Of a DNA stretch of 39,060 nucleotides, positions 7,883 to 15,723 are shown one piece after another (within the stretch, counting starts at the first letter, position 1; every line of letters starts with the position of its first letter). The notes under the pieces are model-generated. The model searched no databases. It saw only the letters and a list, made by a program, of their open reading frames with translations, and had not been told where the DNA came from. The stretch lies in the NCBI GenBank assembly GCA_003219415.1, contig QHOS01000053.1:1-39060 (forward strand), given 5' to 3'. Source of the stretch: Verrucomicrobiota bacterium (GTDB taxonomy: Bacteria > Verrucomicrobiota > Verrucomicrobiia > Chthoniobacterales > UBA10450). Both the position numbers and the translations under genes were made by a program.

Positions 7883-9376
7883 ATGACCGGTCTGGCCGAA
7901 TTCTGCATAACCACTTTGAAATCTCAATTCCGCGGCATTTCGAATCTCATCACCATTGACCGACGCGCATCGAAGCCGCTTTATCAGCAGATTTACGATT
8001 CGTTCCGTAGCAGAATCATTCGCGGTGACCTTCGTGCCGGCGATCTTGTTCCATCATCGCGTGAGCTCGCGCGCGAGTCGCGCATCTCACGTCTGCCCGT
8101 CCTGACTGCATATGCGCAACTTCTCGCTGAGGGATATTTCGAGAGCCGGGTAGGCGCCGGCACGTTCATTTCCAGTTCGCTTCCGAGCCGATCAACAGGG
8201 TCTTTGCCGAGCGCTGCTCGGGGGCAGCGCCTGCTCTCGGCGCAGGTCGCAGCTCTTCCGAAATATGAGCGGCCTTCGTGGGCGGAGAGCCTGGGCCCAT
8301 TCCAAGTCGGGCAGCCCGAGCTTCAGAAATTTCCAATCGAGATTTGGTTAAGGCTTGTCGCGCGCTATTCGCGCCGCATGCGTCTGAAAGCATTGCAATA
8401 TGCCGGTGCGATGGGATTGCCCGAGCTCCGCGAAGCGATCGCTACTTATCTCAGGACCTCGCGTGGTGTGCGATGCGAGGCACAGCAGGTCATGATTGTG
8501 AGCGGATCGCAGCAAGCGCTCGATCTAGCAAGCCGCGTGCTGCTCGAGGCCGGAAGGGCGGCTTGGGTCGAAGAGCCTGGCTACTGGCTTGTGCATCACG
8601 TTTTGAAAGCTGCGCGATGCCGAATCGTTCCCGTGCCTGTAGATGCGGAAGGTCTAAACGTGACCGCCGGCATCAAGCTAAACCGAAATGCTCGAGCGGC
8701 CTTCGTCGCACCGTCTCACCAATATCCGCTCGGGGTCACGATGAGTGCGGCGCGCCGCCTGCAATTACTTGAGTGGGCGCAACGATCGAGGGCGTGGATT
8801 ATCGAGGACGACTACGACAGCGAGTACCGATATGGCAGCCTGCCAATTGCTTCCCTCCAGGGACTCGATCGCAATGCTCGCGTTATTTACATCGGCACCT
8901 TCAGCAAAGTGATGTTTCCATCGCTGCGACTGGGATACCTGGTCATTCCAGTTGACCTGATAGAACGCTTCGCAGCGATGCGGCAAGTAATGGACATATG
9001 CCCGACGCACATCACTCAGGCTGTGATGTCAGATTTTATCCGCGAAGGCCACTTTGCCCGACACGTGCGGAGAATGCGGCCGATCTACGCTGAAAGACGG
9101 CGCGTGTTGGTCGCAGAACTCGAGCGTCAGCTTGGCGACAATGTGACGATCATGGGAGATCAAGCAGGGATGCACCTGGCCATCTTCCTCACTCCAGGCC
9201 GAGACGATCGAAAAATCGCAGCGACGGCCGCTCGACAATCGCTCTGGCTCTCTCCGCTATCGTCGTCCTACGTCGGAAGGACGCCACGTCACGGTTTTGT
9301 TCTAGGGTTCGGAAATACCAAGGCAAACGAAATTCCTCAAGCCGTTCGGCATTTGAGGAAATTGATCTGCCAATAG
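7883..9376 (+). CDS. MocR/PdxR-family regulator (GntR winged helix fused to aminotransferase-like domain)
   Basis: A 497-residue fusion, normal for MocR proteins. Residues about 22-98 form a GntR winged helix (KPLYQQIYDSFRSRIIRGDL, GDLVPSSRELA, FESRVGAGTF). After a linker comes a fold-type I aminotransferase-like domain: GAMGLPELREAIATYL, SGSQQALDLASRVL, EDDYDSEYRY (308-317) and IGTFSKVMFPSLRLGY, where K342 is the expected PLP-Schiff-base lysine. These regulators sense PLP or a PLP-amine adduct and control vitamin B6, GABA, taurine or peptide genes. No such target is adjacent; the only divergent neighbour is the DUF1579 protein, so the regulon is unknown. Confidence 0.9.
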   Translation: MTGLAEFCITTLKSQFRGISNLITIDRRASKPLYQQIYDSFRSRIIRGDLRAGDLVPSSRELARESRISRLPVLTAYAQLLAEGYFESRVGAGTFISSSLPSRSTGSLPSAARGQRLLSAQVAALPKYERPSWAESLGPFQVGQPELQKFPIEIWLRLVARYSRRMRLKALQYAGAMGLPELREAIATYLRTSRGVRCEAQQVMIVSGSQQALDLASRVLLEAGRAAWVEEPGYWLVHHVLKAARCRIVPVPVDAEGLNVTAGIKLNRNARAAFVAPSHQYPLGVTMSAARRLQLLEWAQRSRAWIIEDDYDSEYRYGSLPIASLQGLDRNARVIYIGTFSKVMFPSLRLGYLVIPVDLIERFAAMRQVMDICPTHITQAVMSDFIREGHFARHVRRMRPIYAERRRVLVAELERQLGDNVTIMGDQAGMHLAIFLTPGRDDRKIAATAARQSLWLSPLSSSYVGRTPRHGFVLGFGNTKANEIPQAVRHLRKLICQ

Positions 9377-9386
9377 CAACGACGTC

Positions 9387-9400
9387 CGTCAGGCCTGACG
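9387..9400. repeat. Perfect 14-bp palindrome
   Basis: CGTCAGGCCTGACG is self-complementary without a loop. It lies just after the MocR stop and about 75 bp before the intact Gre gene. There is no following T-run, so an operator or chance is more likely than a terminator. The leader of the Gre pseudogene copy does not share it. Confidence 0.4.
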
Positions 9401-9476
9401 CTGCGCCTATACATTTGGCATTGGCTGTGCGAAATCTGAAACGGCTAAAGGAAACGGTGGTGCGATACTCTTTTGA

Positions 9477-9935
9477 ATGAGTAGGGCGTTCGTCAAAGAA
9501 GATGTCGATCTTCCGGAGCGCAGCGGACGGAAGCGATCGGCGTCCGGATTGCCCCCGGGCGCGACTAATTACATCACCGCGCGCGGCGCGAAGCATTTGC
9601 GCGACGAACTGCAAAAACTTCATGCAGCAAACGCGAACGGCAAGCGCGTGGCCGAATTGGAGCAGATTCTGGCATCGGTCCACGTTGTCGATCCTTCGGA
9701 CCCGCCGTCGAACAGCGTTGCCTTCGGCGCAACGGTGACGGTGAAAGATAAAAAAGGCCGGACCGAAACTTATACGATCGTCGGCGTTGACGAACTCGAT
9801 TTCGAACCGGACGCCGTCAGTTGGATTTCTCCGACCGGCAAAGCGCTTCTCGCCGCGGACATGGGCGACTGGATTACGCTTGAGGATGGACGCGCCGCGA
9901 AAATCGTAAAGATCGAGAGAAAAAGCGACACGTGA
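9477..9935 (+). CDS. GreA/GreB-family protein with a shortened coiled coil
   Basis: A 152-residue protein. The C-terminal half is a recognisable GreA/GreB C-terminal FKBP-like domain: FGATVTVKDKKGRTETYTIVG, VSWISPTGKALLAA, DMGDWITLEDG. The N-terminus MSRAFVKED is shared by many Gre-like proteins. The segment matching the Gre coiled coil (ARGAKHLRDEL to LASVHVVDP) spans about 37 residues, against about 67 in E. coli GreA, and lacks the acidic D-x-x-E tip that acts in the polymerase secondary channel. It is therefore more likely Rnk- or Gfh-like (binding without cleavage stimulation) than a true transcript-cleavage factor; this is inference. The start ATG is supported by conservation with the broken copy. 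Confidence 0.85.
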   Translation: MSRAFVKEDVDLPERSGRKRSASGLPPGATNYITARGAKHLRDELQKLHAANANGKRVAELEQILASVHVVDPSDPPSNSVAFGATVTVKDKKGRTETYTIVGVDELDFEPDAVSWISPTGKALLAADMGDWITLEDGRAAKIVKIERKSDT

Positions 9936-9989
9936 CGAATGACCAGCCTTCGCCAAGGCTACGGCAGGCGGTGCGAGTTTAGCGTGCGC

Positions 9990-12110
9990 TTATTTCAATT
10001 GATCGTCGGCCAGGCCCATCGTGCGCAGGAATGCATTCCAGCGCGGGTCGTCGTGGAGATTCGGTAGGAGCGGATCTTTGCGCAAACTGGCCAGACCCGG
10101 GTCGCGTTGCCGGCGCGCACGCTCCAGCCATTCGAACGCCCGATCCTTGTCACCTCGATAGCCATAAACCTCGGCAATTTGATACGCAGCTGTTTCGCTC
10201 TCGTTTGCGGTTAATTGAGCGAGCGCCGCGTCGGATTCTGTCACGCGCTTTTGGCCCCAACGCGCGCAGCTCACGATGAGGAGGCGGCACCACTCACCCG
10301 CGTCGGCTTGCGCCGCGGTGGCGGCTTCCTCGAATTTATTCTCCAGCAAATATGATAAACCGAGTCCTGCATGCGCCCAGGGCGCCGCCGGATTCAATTC
10401 CACTACACGCGGGAATTCGGCGCGCGCTTCCGCGAATCGTTTCGTCGCCGCCAGGTTAAATGCGAGAAATGAACGCGCTTGCGCGTTGACCGGATCCAGG
10501 TCGACTGCTTTTCGATAGAGTTCGATTGCTCGATCCATGTTTCCGCGTGCTATCTCGAGGTTGGCTGCAGCGATCACAATGTTCGGATCGGCCGGAGCAA
10601 GTGCCAGCGCCTTGGCCACGGTTTGAGCCGCCGCGTTCCAGTTAAAATCGAAATTTGTCTCGATCGTCGCCCGGGCGAGCAAACCGTTAGGTAAGTCAGG
10701 CTCAATCGATAACGCCCGCGCCACGGCGTCACGCGCACTGGCCAAATGCGCATCGAAGCCTTTTTGTCCACCTTCGGTTGAAAACGCGGCAAGCCAGAGA
10801 TTCGTCTGTGCGACGCCGGCCCACGCCAGAGCAAACCCAGGGTCCAATGCGACCGCGTGTTGGTAAGCAGCAAGAGCCTCACGCGCGCTTTTTTCCGAGT
10901 GGCGGTTCTCATAAAAACGGCCCTGTAGGTAAAACTCGTGCGCCTCGACGTTTTTCGTTCCGCCTTTTTCCGCCGCTTGTACTTCCGCCTGGATTTTCTG
11001 TTTGTCGGCAGAATCAGCAGCGCTACCCGTCAACCGATCGCGCACCTGCGCCACGATCGTCTCCGCCAACTCGGTCTGGACTGCGAACACGTCTTTCAAG
11101 TCGCGAGTAAAATTCTCCGACCATAGTTCCTCGCCCGTGTCAGCGCGGGTGAGCCGGGCGGCGATGCGTACGCTGTCACCGGCTTTGCGCACGCTTCCTT
11201 CCACCAAATGGGCCACACCGAGTTTCTGTCCAATCTCCTGGGCTGTCGCATTCTTGCCTTTGAATGAAAACGCCGACGTCCGCGCGGCCACATGCATTCC
11301 CGGAATCTTTTGCAGCACCGTTAAGAGCTCTTCGCTAACGCCGTCCGAAAAATATTCGCTTCCTTTGTCGTCGCTCAGGTTAACGAAGGGCAGGACGGCG
11401 ACGGATTTTTGATCGGGTGTATTCGTTGGAGCGGCTGGCACCGCGTGAGCCGCAACCGACTGCTGATTTTTGCGCTGCATCCACCACCAACCCGCGAGCA
11501 GCGCGAGTATGACGAGAATAGCGGCCGGAACCAGGAGAGGTGATTTCTTTGAGGTTCGCCTCGCTGGAGATTCAGCACCTTTCTCCCAGGGTAGAATGAT
11601 CCGGAAGAGATCCATCCGCAGCTTGATGTTCTTCAAATCCGCTGAACCGAACTTTTCAAATCGCGCCTCGAGCGCGTTACGAATCTGCCGCTCGACATCC
11701 ATCGAGACGCAAATGCCGCCCGCGCCGGCCAATTGTTCGATGCGGGAAGCGATGTTCACCCCGTCGCCGTAGACGTCGCCGTCGCGATGAACCACATCGC
11801 CGATGTGAATGCCAATCTTGAGTTCGATGCGCCGGTTGGAAGTGACGTCGTGATTCCGTTTGGCCAGGGTGCGCTGGATCTCTATCGCGCATTGCGCCGC
11901 TTCTAACGCACTCCCGAATTCGACCAGGAAAGCGTCGCCGATGGTTTTGATTTCGGTGCCATGAAACTGCGGAAAGATTTCGCGCAACAACCGGCGATGT
12001 TCCTCCAATAGCTCGAGAGCGACTTTGTCATCGCGTTGGGCGAGCGCGCTGTAGCCCACCATGTCGGTAAACATAATGGCGGCGAGCTTGCGCTCTTCAG
12101 TCGGCATCAC
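9990..12110 (-). CDS. Class III adenylate cyclase with TolB-like and TPR domains
   Basis: A 706-residue protein. Residues 1-170 are a class III nucleotide cyclase domain with the metal residues D16 (FTDMVGY) and D59 (KTIGDAFLVEF), Lys55, and the N119/R123 pair (DGVNIASR). All catalytic positions look intact. A single membrane helix follows (about 191-210, LLVPAAILVILALLAGWWW), so the cyclase is cytoplasmic and the rest is probably periplasmic. Residues about 235-360 form a TolB-like/FlgO-type domain (KSVAVLPFVNLSDDKGSEYF). The C-terminal 300 residues are TPRs with the AxLDPGFALAWAG and DPVNAQARSFLAF pattern. This architecture is common in soil bacteria and probably couples an external signal to cAMP. 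Monocistronic. Confidence 0.9.
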   Translation of the reverse strand: MMPTEERKLAAIMFTDMVGYSALAQRDDKVALELLEEHRRLLREIFPQFHGTEIKTIGDAFLVEFGSALEAAQCAIEIQRTLAKRNHDVTSNRRIELKIGIHIGDVVHRDGDVYGDGVNIASRIEQLAGAGGICVSMDVERQIRNALEARFEKFGSADLKNIKLRMDLFRIILPWEKGAESPARRTSKKSPLLVPAAILVILALLAGWWWMQRKNQQSVAAHAVPAAPTNTPDQKSVAVLPFVNLSDDKGSEYFSDGVSEELLTVLQKIPGMHVAARTSAFSFKGKNATAQEIGQKLGVAHLVEGSVRKAGDSVRIAARLTRADTGEELWSENFTRDLKDVFAVQTELAETIVAQVRDRLTGSAADSADKQKIQAEVQAAEKGGTKNVEAHEFYLQGRFYENRHSEKSAREALAAYQHAVALDPGFALAWAGVAQTNLWLAAFSTEGGQKGFDAHLASARDAVARALSIEPDLPNGLLARATIETNFDFNWNAAAQTVAKALALAPADPNIVIAAANLEIARGNMDRAIELYRKAVDLDPVNAQARSFLAFNLAATKRFAEARAEFPRVVELNPAAPWAHAGLGLSYLLENKFEEAATAAQADAGEWCRLLIVSCARWGQKRVTESDAALAQLTANESETAAYQIAEVYGYRGDKDRAFEWLERARRQRDPGLASLRKDPLLPNLHDDPRWNAFLRTMGLADDQLK

Positions 12111-12205
12111 CCTTTTTAATGATTATCTCAGTAAATGACAATGCCCGACGTGAGCCGCCGGCGCGTCAGGAAAGCTGCGACGTGACCAGACACGAAAGTC
12201 AAAAC

Positions 12206-12236
12206 AGTTGAGAGTTGAGTGTTAGTAGTTGAGAGA
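12206..12236 (+). repeat. Degenerate GTTGAGAG string (copy 1)
   Basis: Contains GTTGAGAGTTGAGTGTTAG and then TAGTTGAGAG immediately before the phzF-like gene. Similar purine/T-rich strings precede several other starts in this window (15645, 16349, 22567, 23644, 29478). They are non-coding; translated on the other strand they give Q-L-S-T-L-type peptides. Confidence 0.6.
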
Positions 12237-12249
12237 TTGGAGCGGAAAT

Positions 12250-13158
12250 ATGTCCAGCAGTTACGAATTCGTGCAGCTTGATGTTTTCACGCGGACACCC
12301 CTGACGGGCAATCCGCTGGCGATTTTCACCGATGCGCGAGGTTTGAGCGATCAGCAAATGCAGGCCCTCGCGCGGGAGATGAATCTCTCTGAAACAACCT
12401 TCATCCTGCCTCGTGAGCCACAAGTTGAAGCACAGGAGGGGAAGCGGGTCCGCATATTTACAGTGACAGAAGAGTTGCCGTTTGCCGGACATCCGACGCT
12501 GGGCACAGCGCTGTATCTACACAGTACGGCAGCTTCTGGCACGGATGAGATCGTCCTTGACCTGAATGTGGGGAAAATTGGTGTCCGATTCAGCACTGAC
12601 TCAAATCACAGAAGCAATCGCGTCGCCGGCGATGTTTTTGGCGAGATGCGTCAGCGCGATCCAGAATTTGGCCCCACGTTGCCGCCAGACCAAGTCGCCA
12701 GTGCCCTCGGGAGTGAGGAAATCGCAGCAGAATGGCCAAGCCAAATCGTGTCGACAGGATTGCCTTTTGCCATTGTGCCGATTCGCGATTCGAAGAGTTT
12801 GGCAAACTTGAAGCCTGATCTTGCCAGAGTCGGCGCTCTGCTGGAAGGAACCGGCGCCCACTTTTGCTACTTTATTTCTCCGGAACGCCAGAGCCGGCTT
12901 GAAGTGCGCGCCCGCATGTTTTTTTATGGCGGAGAAGATCCGGCTACTGGATCAGCTGCTGGTTGTGCCATTAGTTGGATGGTGCAACATGGCGTAGCAA
13001 AATCTGATGAGCAGGTTCTCATCTACCAAGGCGTCGAAGCCCGACGACCCAGTGAAATCTTTGTGCGCGCGACACGCGACGGTGAGAAGGTCACCAACAT
13101 TCGAGTCGGCGGATACGCGGTGGAAGTGCTGCGCGGAACTGTAAGTTTGGAAAAGTGA
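12250..13158 (+). CDS. PhzF-family isomerase
   Basis: A 302-residue member of the PhzF/DAP-epimerase-like fold. PhzF proper isomerises trans-2,3-dihydro-3-hydroxyanthranilate in phenazine biosynthesis. Most PhzF-like proteins have unknown substrates, and no other phenazine gene is nearby. Family motifs are DVFTRTPLTGNPLAIF, the catalytic Glu in LSETTF (E48), LPFAGHPTLGTA, and GGEDPATGSAAGCA near the C-terminus. The ATG at 12250 is preferred over an upstream TTG (12229), because GGAGCGG lies 4-10 nt before it and the family N-terminus fits. It stands alone on the plus strand, with a degenerate GTTGAGAG string in its leader. Confidence 0.88.
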   Translation: MSSSYEFVQLDVFTRTPLTGNPLAIFTDARGLSDQQMQALAREMNLSETTFILPREPQVEAQEGKRVRIFTVTEELPFAGHPTLGTALYLHSTAASGTDEIVLDLNVGKIGVRFSTDSNHRSNRVAGDVFGEMRQRDPEFGPTLPPDQVASALGSEEIAAEWPSQIVSTGLPFAIVPIRDSKSLANLKPDLARVGALLEGTGAHFCYFISPERQSRLEVRARMFFYGGEDPATGSAAGCAISWMVQHGVAKSDEQVLIYQGVEARRPSEIFVRATRDGEKVTNIRVGGYAVEVLRGTVSLEK

Positions 13159-13268
13159 CAAGTGAGTCGGAGGTGCGAGCCGCACCGGCATTAGACTGGT
13201 ATTGGCGACGAGTGACGGGAGAAGCTGAAGAAAATCGGAACGTTTTCTTCGTTACCTTCTGTTAGAAT

Positions 13269-14267
13269 TCAGGGGAGGTGGGCCAGGAAATCGTCGACGA
13301 TTTTCCACGTTTGCTCTGGCTGCTCCAGCCACGGCATGTGCCCACATTTGTCGATGAACGCCAGCGTCGAATTCTTGATCAGCGAGTGCCCTTCACAAAT
13401 GTTCGCTTCTCCGGCCAGATCTTGCCGCCCTTGAAGAAGAAGCACCGGAGCCAGGATGGTTTTGAGTTTCGGCCGGATGTCATACTTCCCCTCAGCCGTC
13501 AGAAACGCTGGAGGAACGCGGAAATTGTAATCCTTGGGATTGAGTTCCATTGCCATCTGCAAAGCCTTCTTTCGATCATAGAAGTAAGCCGAGGCCGCTG
13601 CACGCAGACGTTCAAATGCGGCGCGGTCGGAGTCAGCTGCCTCTCGAGACGGCTCTCGCCAAAAGTCGCGGACTTCGATTTCACACGGCGAGAGTCGCGT
13701 ACTTTGATTGTCAGAGAACACACCGAGGTATTCCGACGTGATTGGACCAGAACCAAGCGTGATTACTGCGCGTACGGCATCGGAGTATGTGCCTGCATAA
13801 GCAAGGCCCAGGATCATTCCCCACGAGTTTCCGACCACGATAAATTTCTCAGTGTGCAGTTGCTTGCGGAGGGCTTCGATGTCTTCCATGTAGGCGTTCA
13901 GATTGATCGTGGACGAGTCATACCGTGGCAGCTTCGATCTGCCAGTTCCGCGTTGTTCCCACATAATGCATCGGTATTTTTTTCCGAGCTCGTCAGCAAC
14001 ACCTTGCATGGAGTGGATGTCTTCACCCGGTCCGCCACTTAAGACGAGCACATAATCGCCAATCATCGGACCGACGACCCTGTAGAACAGATCGATCCCA
14101 TCCCGAGTGACCTTGCCGTCGACGAAATTCTGCTGCGTCGCATCGACATCCGCCCAGACTGTGCCGGACAAATTGAGCAGACACGCCGTTACAATCGCGG
14201 CGATGTGCGATCTAAATCTTAGTTTACCGGCCATACCAACTATTCCAAACACAACGGTCTGTTTCAT
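13269..14267 (-). CDS. Exported alpha/beta hydrolase, proline iminopeptidase-like (S33)
   Basis: A 332-residue protein with an N-terminal hydrophobic stretch (HIAAIVTACLLNLSGTVWA) that looks like a signal peptide. The hydrolase core has the oxyanion motif LSGGPGEDIHS, the family signature MWEQRGTGRSKL, the nucleophile elbow VVGNSWGMILGLAYA, a late Asp (LLLQGRQDLAGE) and the His in IDKCGHMPWLEQP. GGPG with QRGxGRS is typical of prolyl aminopeptidases and tricorn-like S33 peptidases, but the substrate is not proven. The start ATG is fixed by a strong GGAGGT four bases upstream, which overlaps the last codons of the TetR gene. The two genes are probably translationally coupled and under TetR control. 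Confidence 0.85.
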   Translation of the reverse strand: MKQTVVFGIVGMAGKLRFRSHIAAIVTACLLNLSGTVWADVDATQQNFVDGKVTRDGIDLFYRVVGPMIGDYVLVLSGGPGEDIHSMQGVADELGKKYRCIMWEQRGTGRSKLPRYDSSTINLNAYMEDIEALRKQLHTEKFIVVGNSWGMILGLAYAGTYSDAVRAVITLGSGPITSEYLGVFSDNQSTRLSPCEIEVRDFWREPSREAADSDRAAFERLRAAASAYFYDRKKALQMAMELNPKDYNFRVPPAFLTAEGKYDIRPKLKTILAPVLLLQGRQDLAGEANICEGHSLIKNSTLAFIDKCGHMPWLEQPEQTWKIVDDFLAHLP

Positions 14268-14269
14268 AA

Positions 14270-14932
14270 CTACCTCCGATCTCGTTTGGATTTCGCTGTC
14301 GAGCCTTTGTGTATCCGGCGTCGACGCTCGGCAGCTGCAGGTGCTCGCGGTTGCTGGAACACGGTTTCGAACACGATAGTTTTAAACCGCTCAAGGGCTG
14401 CGGGACTCCGTTCCACTTTCATTCGCAGAATGGCGCCTTCCCAGGACGCCAACAGGAATTCAGCCAGTTCTGTGGCGTCAAAGTGTGAATCAACTTCGCT
14501 AGCAGACTGAGCTGCGGCGATGCACGATGCAAACAGTGTTCGCCACTCTCGAAAGATTGAATCGAGCCGTTTGCGTAAAAGTCTGCTGTGAGAACTGACT
14601 TGAAGGCTGAAGTCACCGATCAGGCAACCAAGCATCCACCGATCGCGCCCCAGCTTGTCCGTAATGACGTCGAGGTACCGCTTCAGCCGTTGGCGCGGTG
14701 TGAGAGTCTCATCGTTTAGAGTTTCGTTCACCAATCTTTTCAAGTAGTCGAAGTACTGGTCGAGCACTTCCACAGCGAAAGCCTCTTTCGAACGAAAATG
14801 GTTGGTGAACGAACCTTGAGGGGCGCCGGCCGCGGCGCAAATATCGCGCACGCTCGCTGCGTGATAACCGTACCGAAACAGGACGGGCAGCCCAGCTCGC
14901 AAAATTTGGTCACGTAAAGAACGTCTGGCCAT
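14270..14932 (-). CDS. TetR-family transcriptional regulator
   Basis: A 220-residue regulator. Residues 5-50 form the TetR helix-turn-helix (RDQILRAGLPVLFRYGYHAA, SVRDICAAAGAPQGSFTNHF, SKEAFAVEVLDQYF). The ligand domain has GCLIGDFSLQVSSHS and LLASWEGAILRMK, as in the LmrA/YxaF/AcuR-like branch. It is the first gene of a two-gene unit with the alpha/beta hydrolase, whose start lies 2 bp after this stop. An 18-bp near-perfect palindrome just before the start codon is the likely autoregulatory operator. The C-terminal tail is very basic (RRRRIHKGSTAKSKRDRR). Confidence 0.9.
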   Translation of the reverse strand: MARRSLRDQILRAGLPVLFRYGYHAASVRDICAAAGAPQGSFTNHFRSKEAFAVEVLDQYFDYLKRLVNETLNDETLTPRQRLKRYLDVITDKLGRDRWMLGCLIGDFSLQVSSHSRLLRKRLDSIFREWRTLFASCIAAAQSASEVDSHFDATELAEFLLASWEGAILRMKVERSPAALERFKTIVFETVFQQPRAPAAAERRRRIHKGSTAKSKRDRR

Positions 14933-14941
14933 TCTCGAGAT

Positions 14942-14959
14942 AATACGTACGTGCGTATT
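14942..14959. promoter_or_regulatory. Candidate TetR operator
   Basis: AATACGTAC-GTGCGTATT is an 18-bp palindrome with one mismatch, placed 9 bp upstream of the TetR start codon. Its size and position fit a TetR-family dimer site that represses the regulator-hydrolase unit. It could also influence the divergent membrane-protein gene at 15049. Confidence 0.65.
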
Positions 14960-15048
14960 GAACCGTCAACCCTATTCTGCTGCCAAGGCTGAGGTAGAGC
15001 TCAATTTCACCAGTCACCGGATTGATTGACACTCAATCAGCCGGCGAT

Positions 15049-15636
15049 ATGGTCGGCGACGTGCCGGAGCAAAAGGAGACGCGTCGCGCCAGCCGATATG
15101 ACGCAGTCATTGCGACCTTTGTTGGATTCCTGGCTCTGTGTGTTTCTGGTTACACCGCTTACATGCAGCGCCAGCAGGTGCGCGCAGCGGTCTGGCCCAT
15201 CCTCGAATTCGACAGCGGCAATGGGCCTATTCATTTTAGCCTCGCCAACAAAGGCGTCGGACCAGCGATCATTAAGCATGTGATCCTGAAGGTGGATGAT
15301 CAACCCGTGAAGAATTGGGCCGAGGTGCTCGAAAAAATTCTTGGGCCCGGATATCATCCGGGTGAGGAGAGCGACATGAGCGGTCGTGTGTTCTCGGCGG
15401 GTGAATCGACGAACGTTTTCACTCCGCACGATGGGGCGAACAATCCGATCCCTTTCGACAAATCCAATCCACTTTGGGCAAAATTGAATACAGATCGCAG
15501 CCGCGTCACGGTCGAGATCTGTTATTGCTCGACGCTCGGCGAATGCTGGATCTTGCGCGGTGGCGGTACGACATTGAGTACCACAACCTCGACACGTCGC
15601 TGTCCGACTCGGTCGGCGATTACATTCCAGCAGTAG
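15049..15636 (+). CDS. Hypothetical membrane-anchored protein, C-terminus probably frameshifted
   Basis: I do not recognise a named family. The protein has a short cytoplasmic N-terminus, one membrane helix (AVIATFVGFLALCVSGYTAY) and a soluble domain with alternating strands (VWPILEFDSGNGPIHFSLAN, GVGPAIIKHVILKVDD). Near the end VTVEICYCSTLGECWILR looks native, but the following GGGTTLSTTTSTRR tail is low complexity. In the -1 frame the same bases give YDIEYHNLDTSLSDSVGDYI and then PAVVNRR with a stop at 15648-15650, which looks like the genuine C-terminus. A one-base loss near 15556-15566 is inferred. The ATG at 15049 is preferred over a TTG at 15022. Confidence 0.6.
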   Translation: MVGDVPEQKETRRASRYDAVIATFVGFLALCVSGYTAYMQRQQVRAAVWPILEFDSGNGPIHFSLANKGVGPAIIKHVILKVDDQPVKNWAEVLEKILGPGYHPGEESDMSGRVFSAGESTNVFTPHDGANNPIPFDKSNPLWAKLNTDRSRVTVEICYCSTLGECWILRGGGTTLSTTTSTRRCPTRSAITFQQ

Positions 15637-15644
15637 TTAACAGA

Positions 15645-15677
15645 CGTTGATAGTTGATGCTTGAGAGCTGAGAGCAG
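15645..15677 (+). repeat. Degenerate GTTGAGAG string (copy 2)
   Basis: GTTGATAGTTGATGCTTGAG followed by AGCTGAGAGCAG in the leader of the VOC gene. It has the same base composition and phrasing as the strings at 12206 and 16349. Confidence 0.55.
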
Positions 15678-15723
15678 ACACGCAGCAACCATGCACCGAT
15701 AACAAACAAAAGGAGCAGTCATC

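Noticed and set aside
9189-9956. 255-codon open frame on the minus strand
   Set aside because: Antisense to the MocR C-terminus and the Gre gene. Its sequence mirrors the opposite strand of a well-supported protein, and a similar antisense frame lies over the Gre pseudogene.
13278-14042. 254-codon open frame on the plus strand
   Set aside because: Antisense to the alpha/beta hydrolase, which has family motifs and a strong RBS; the plus-strand translation has none.
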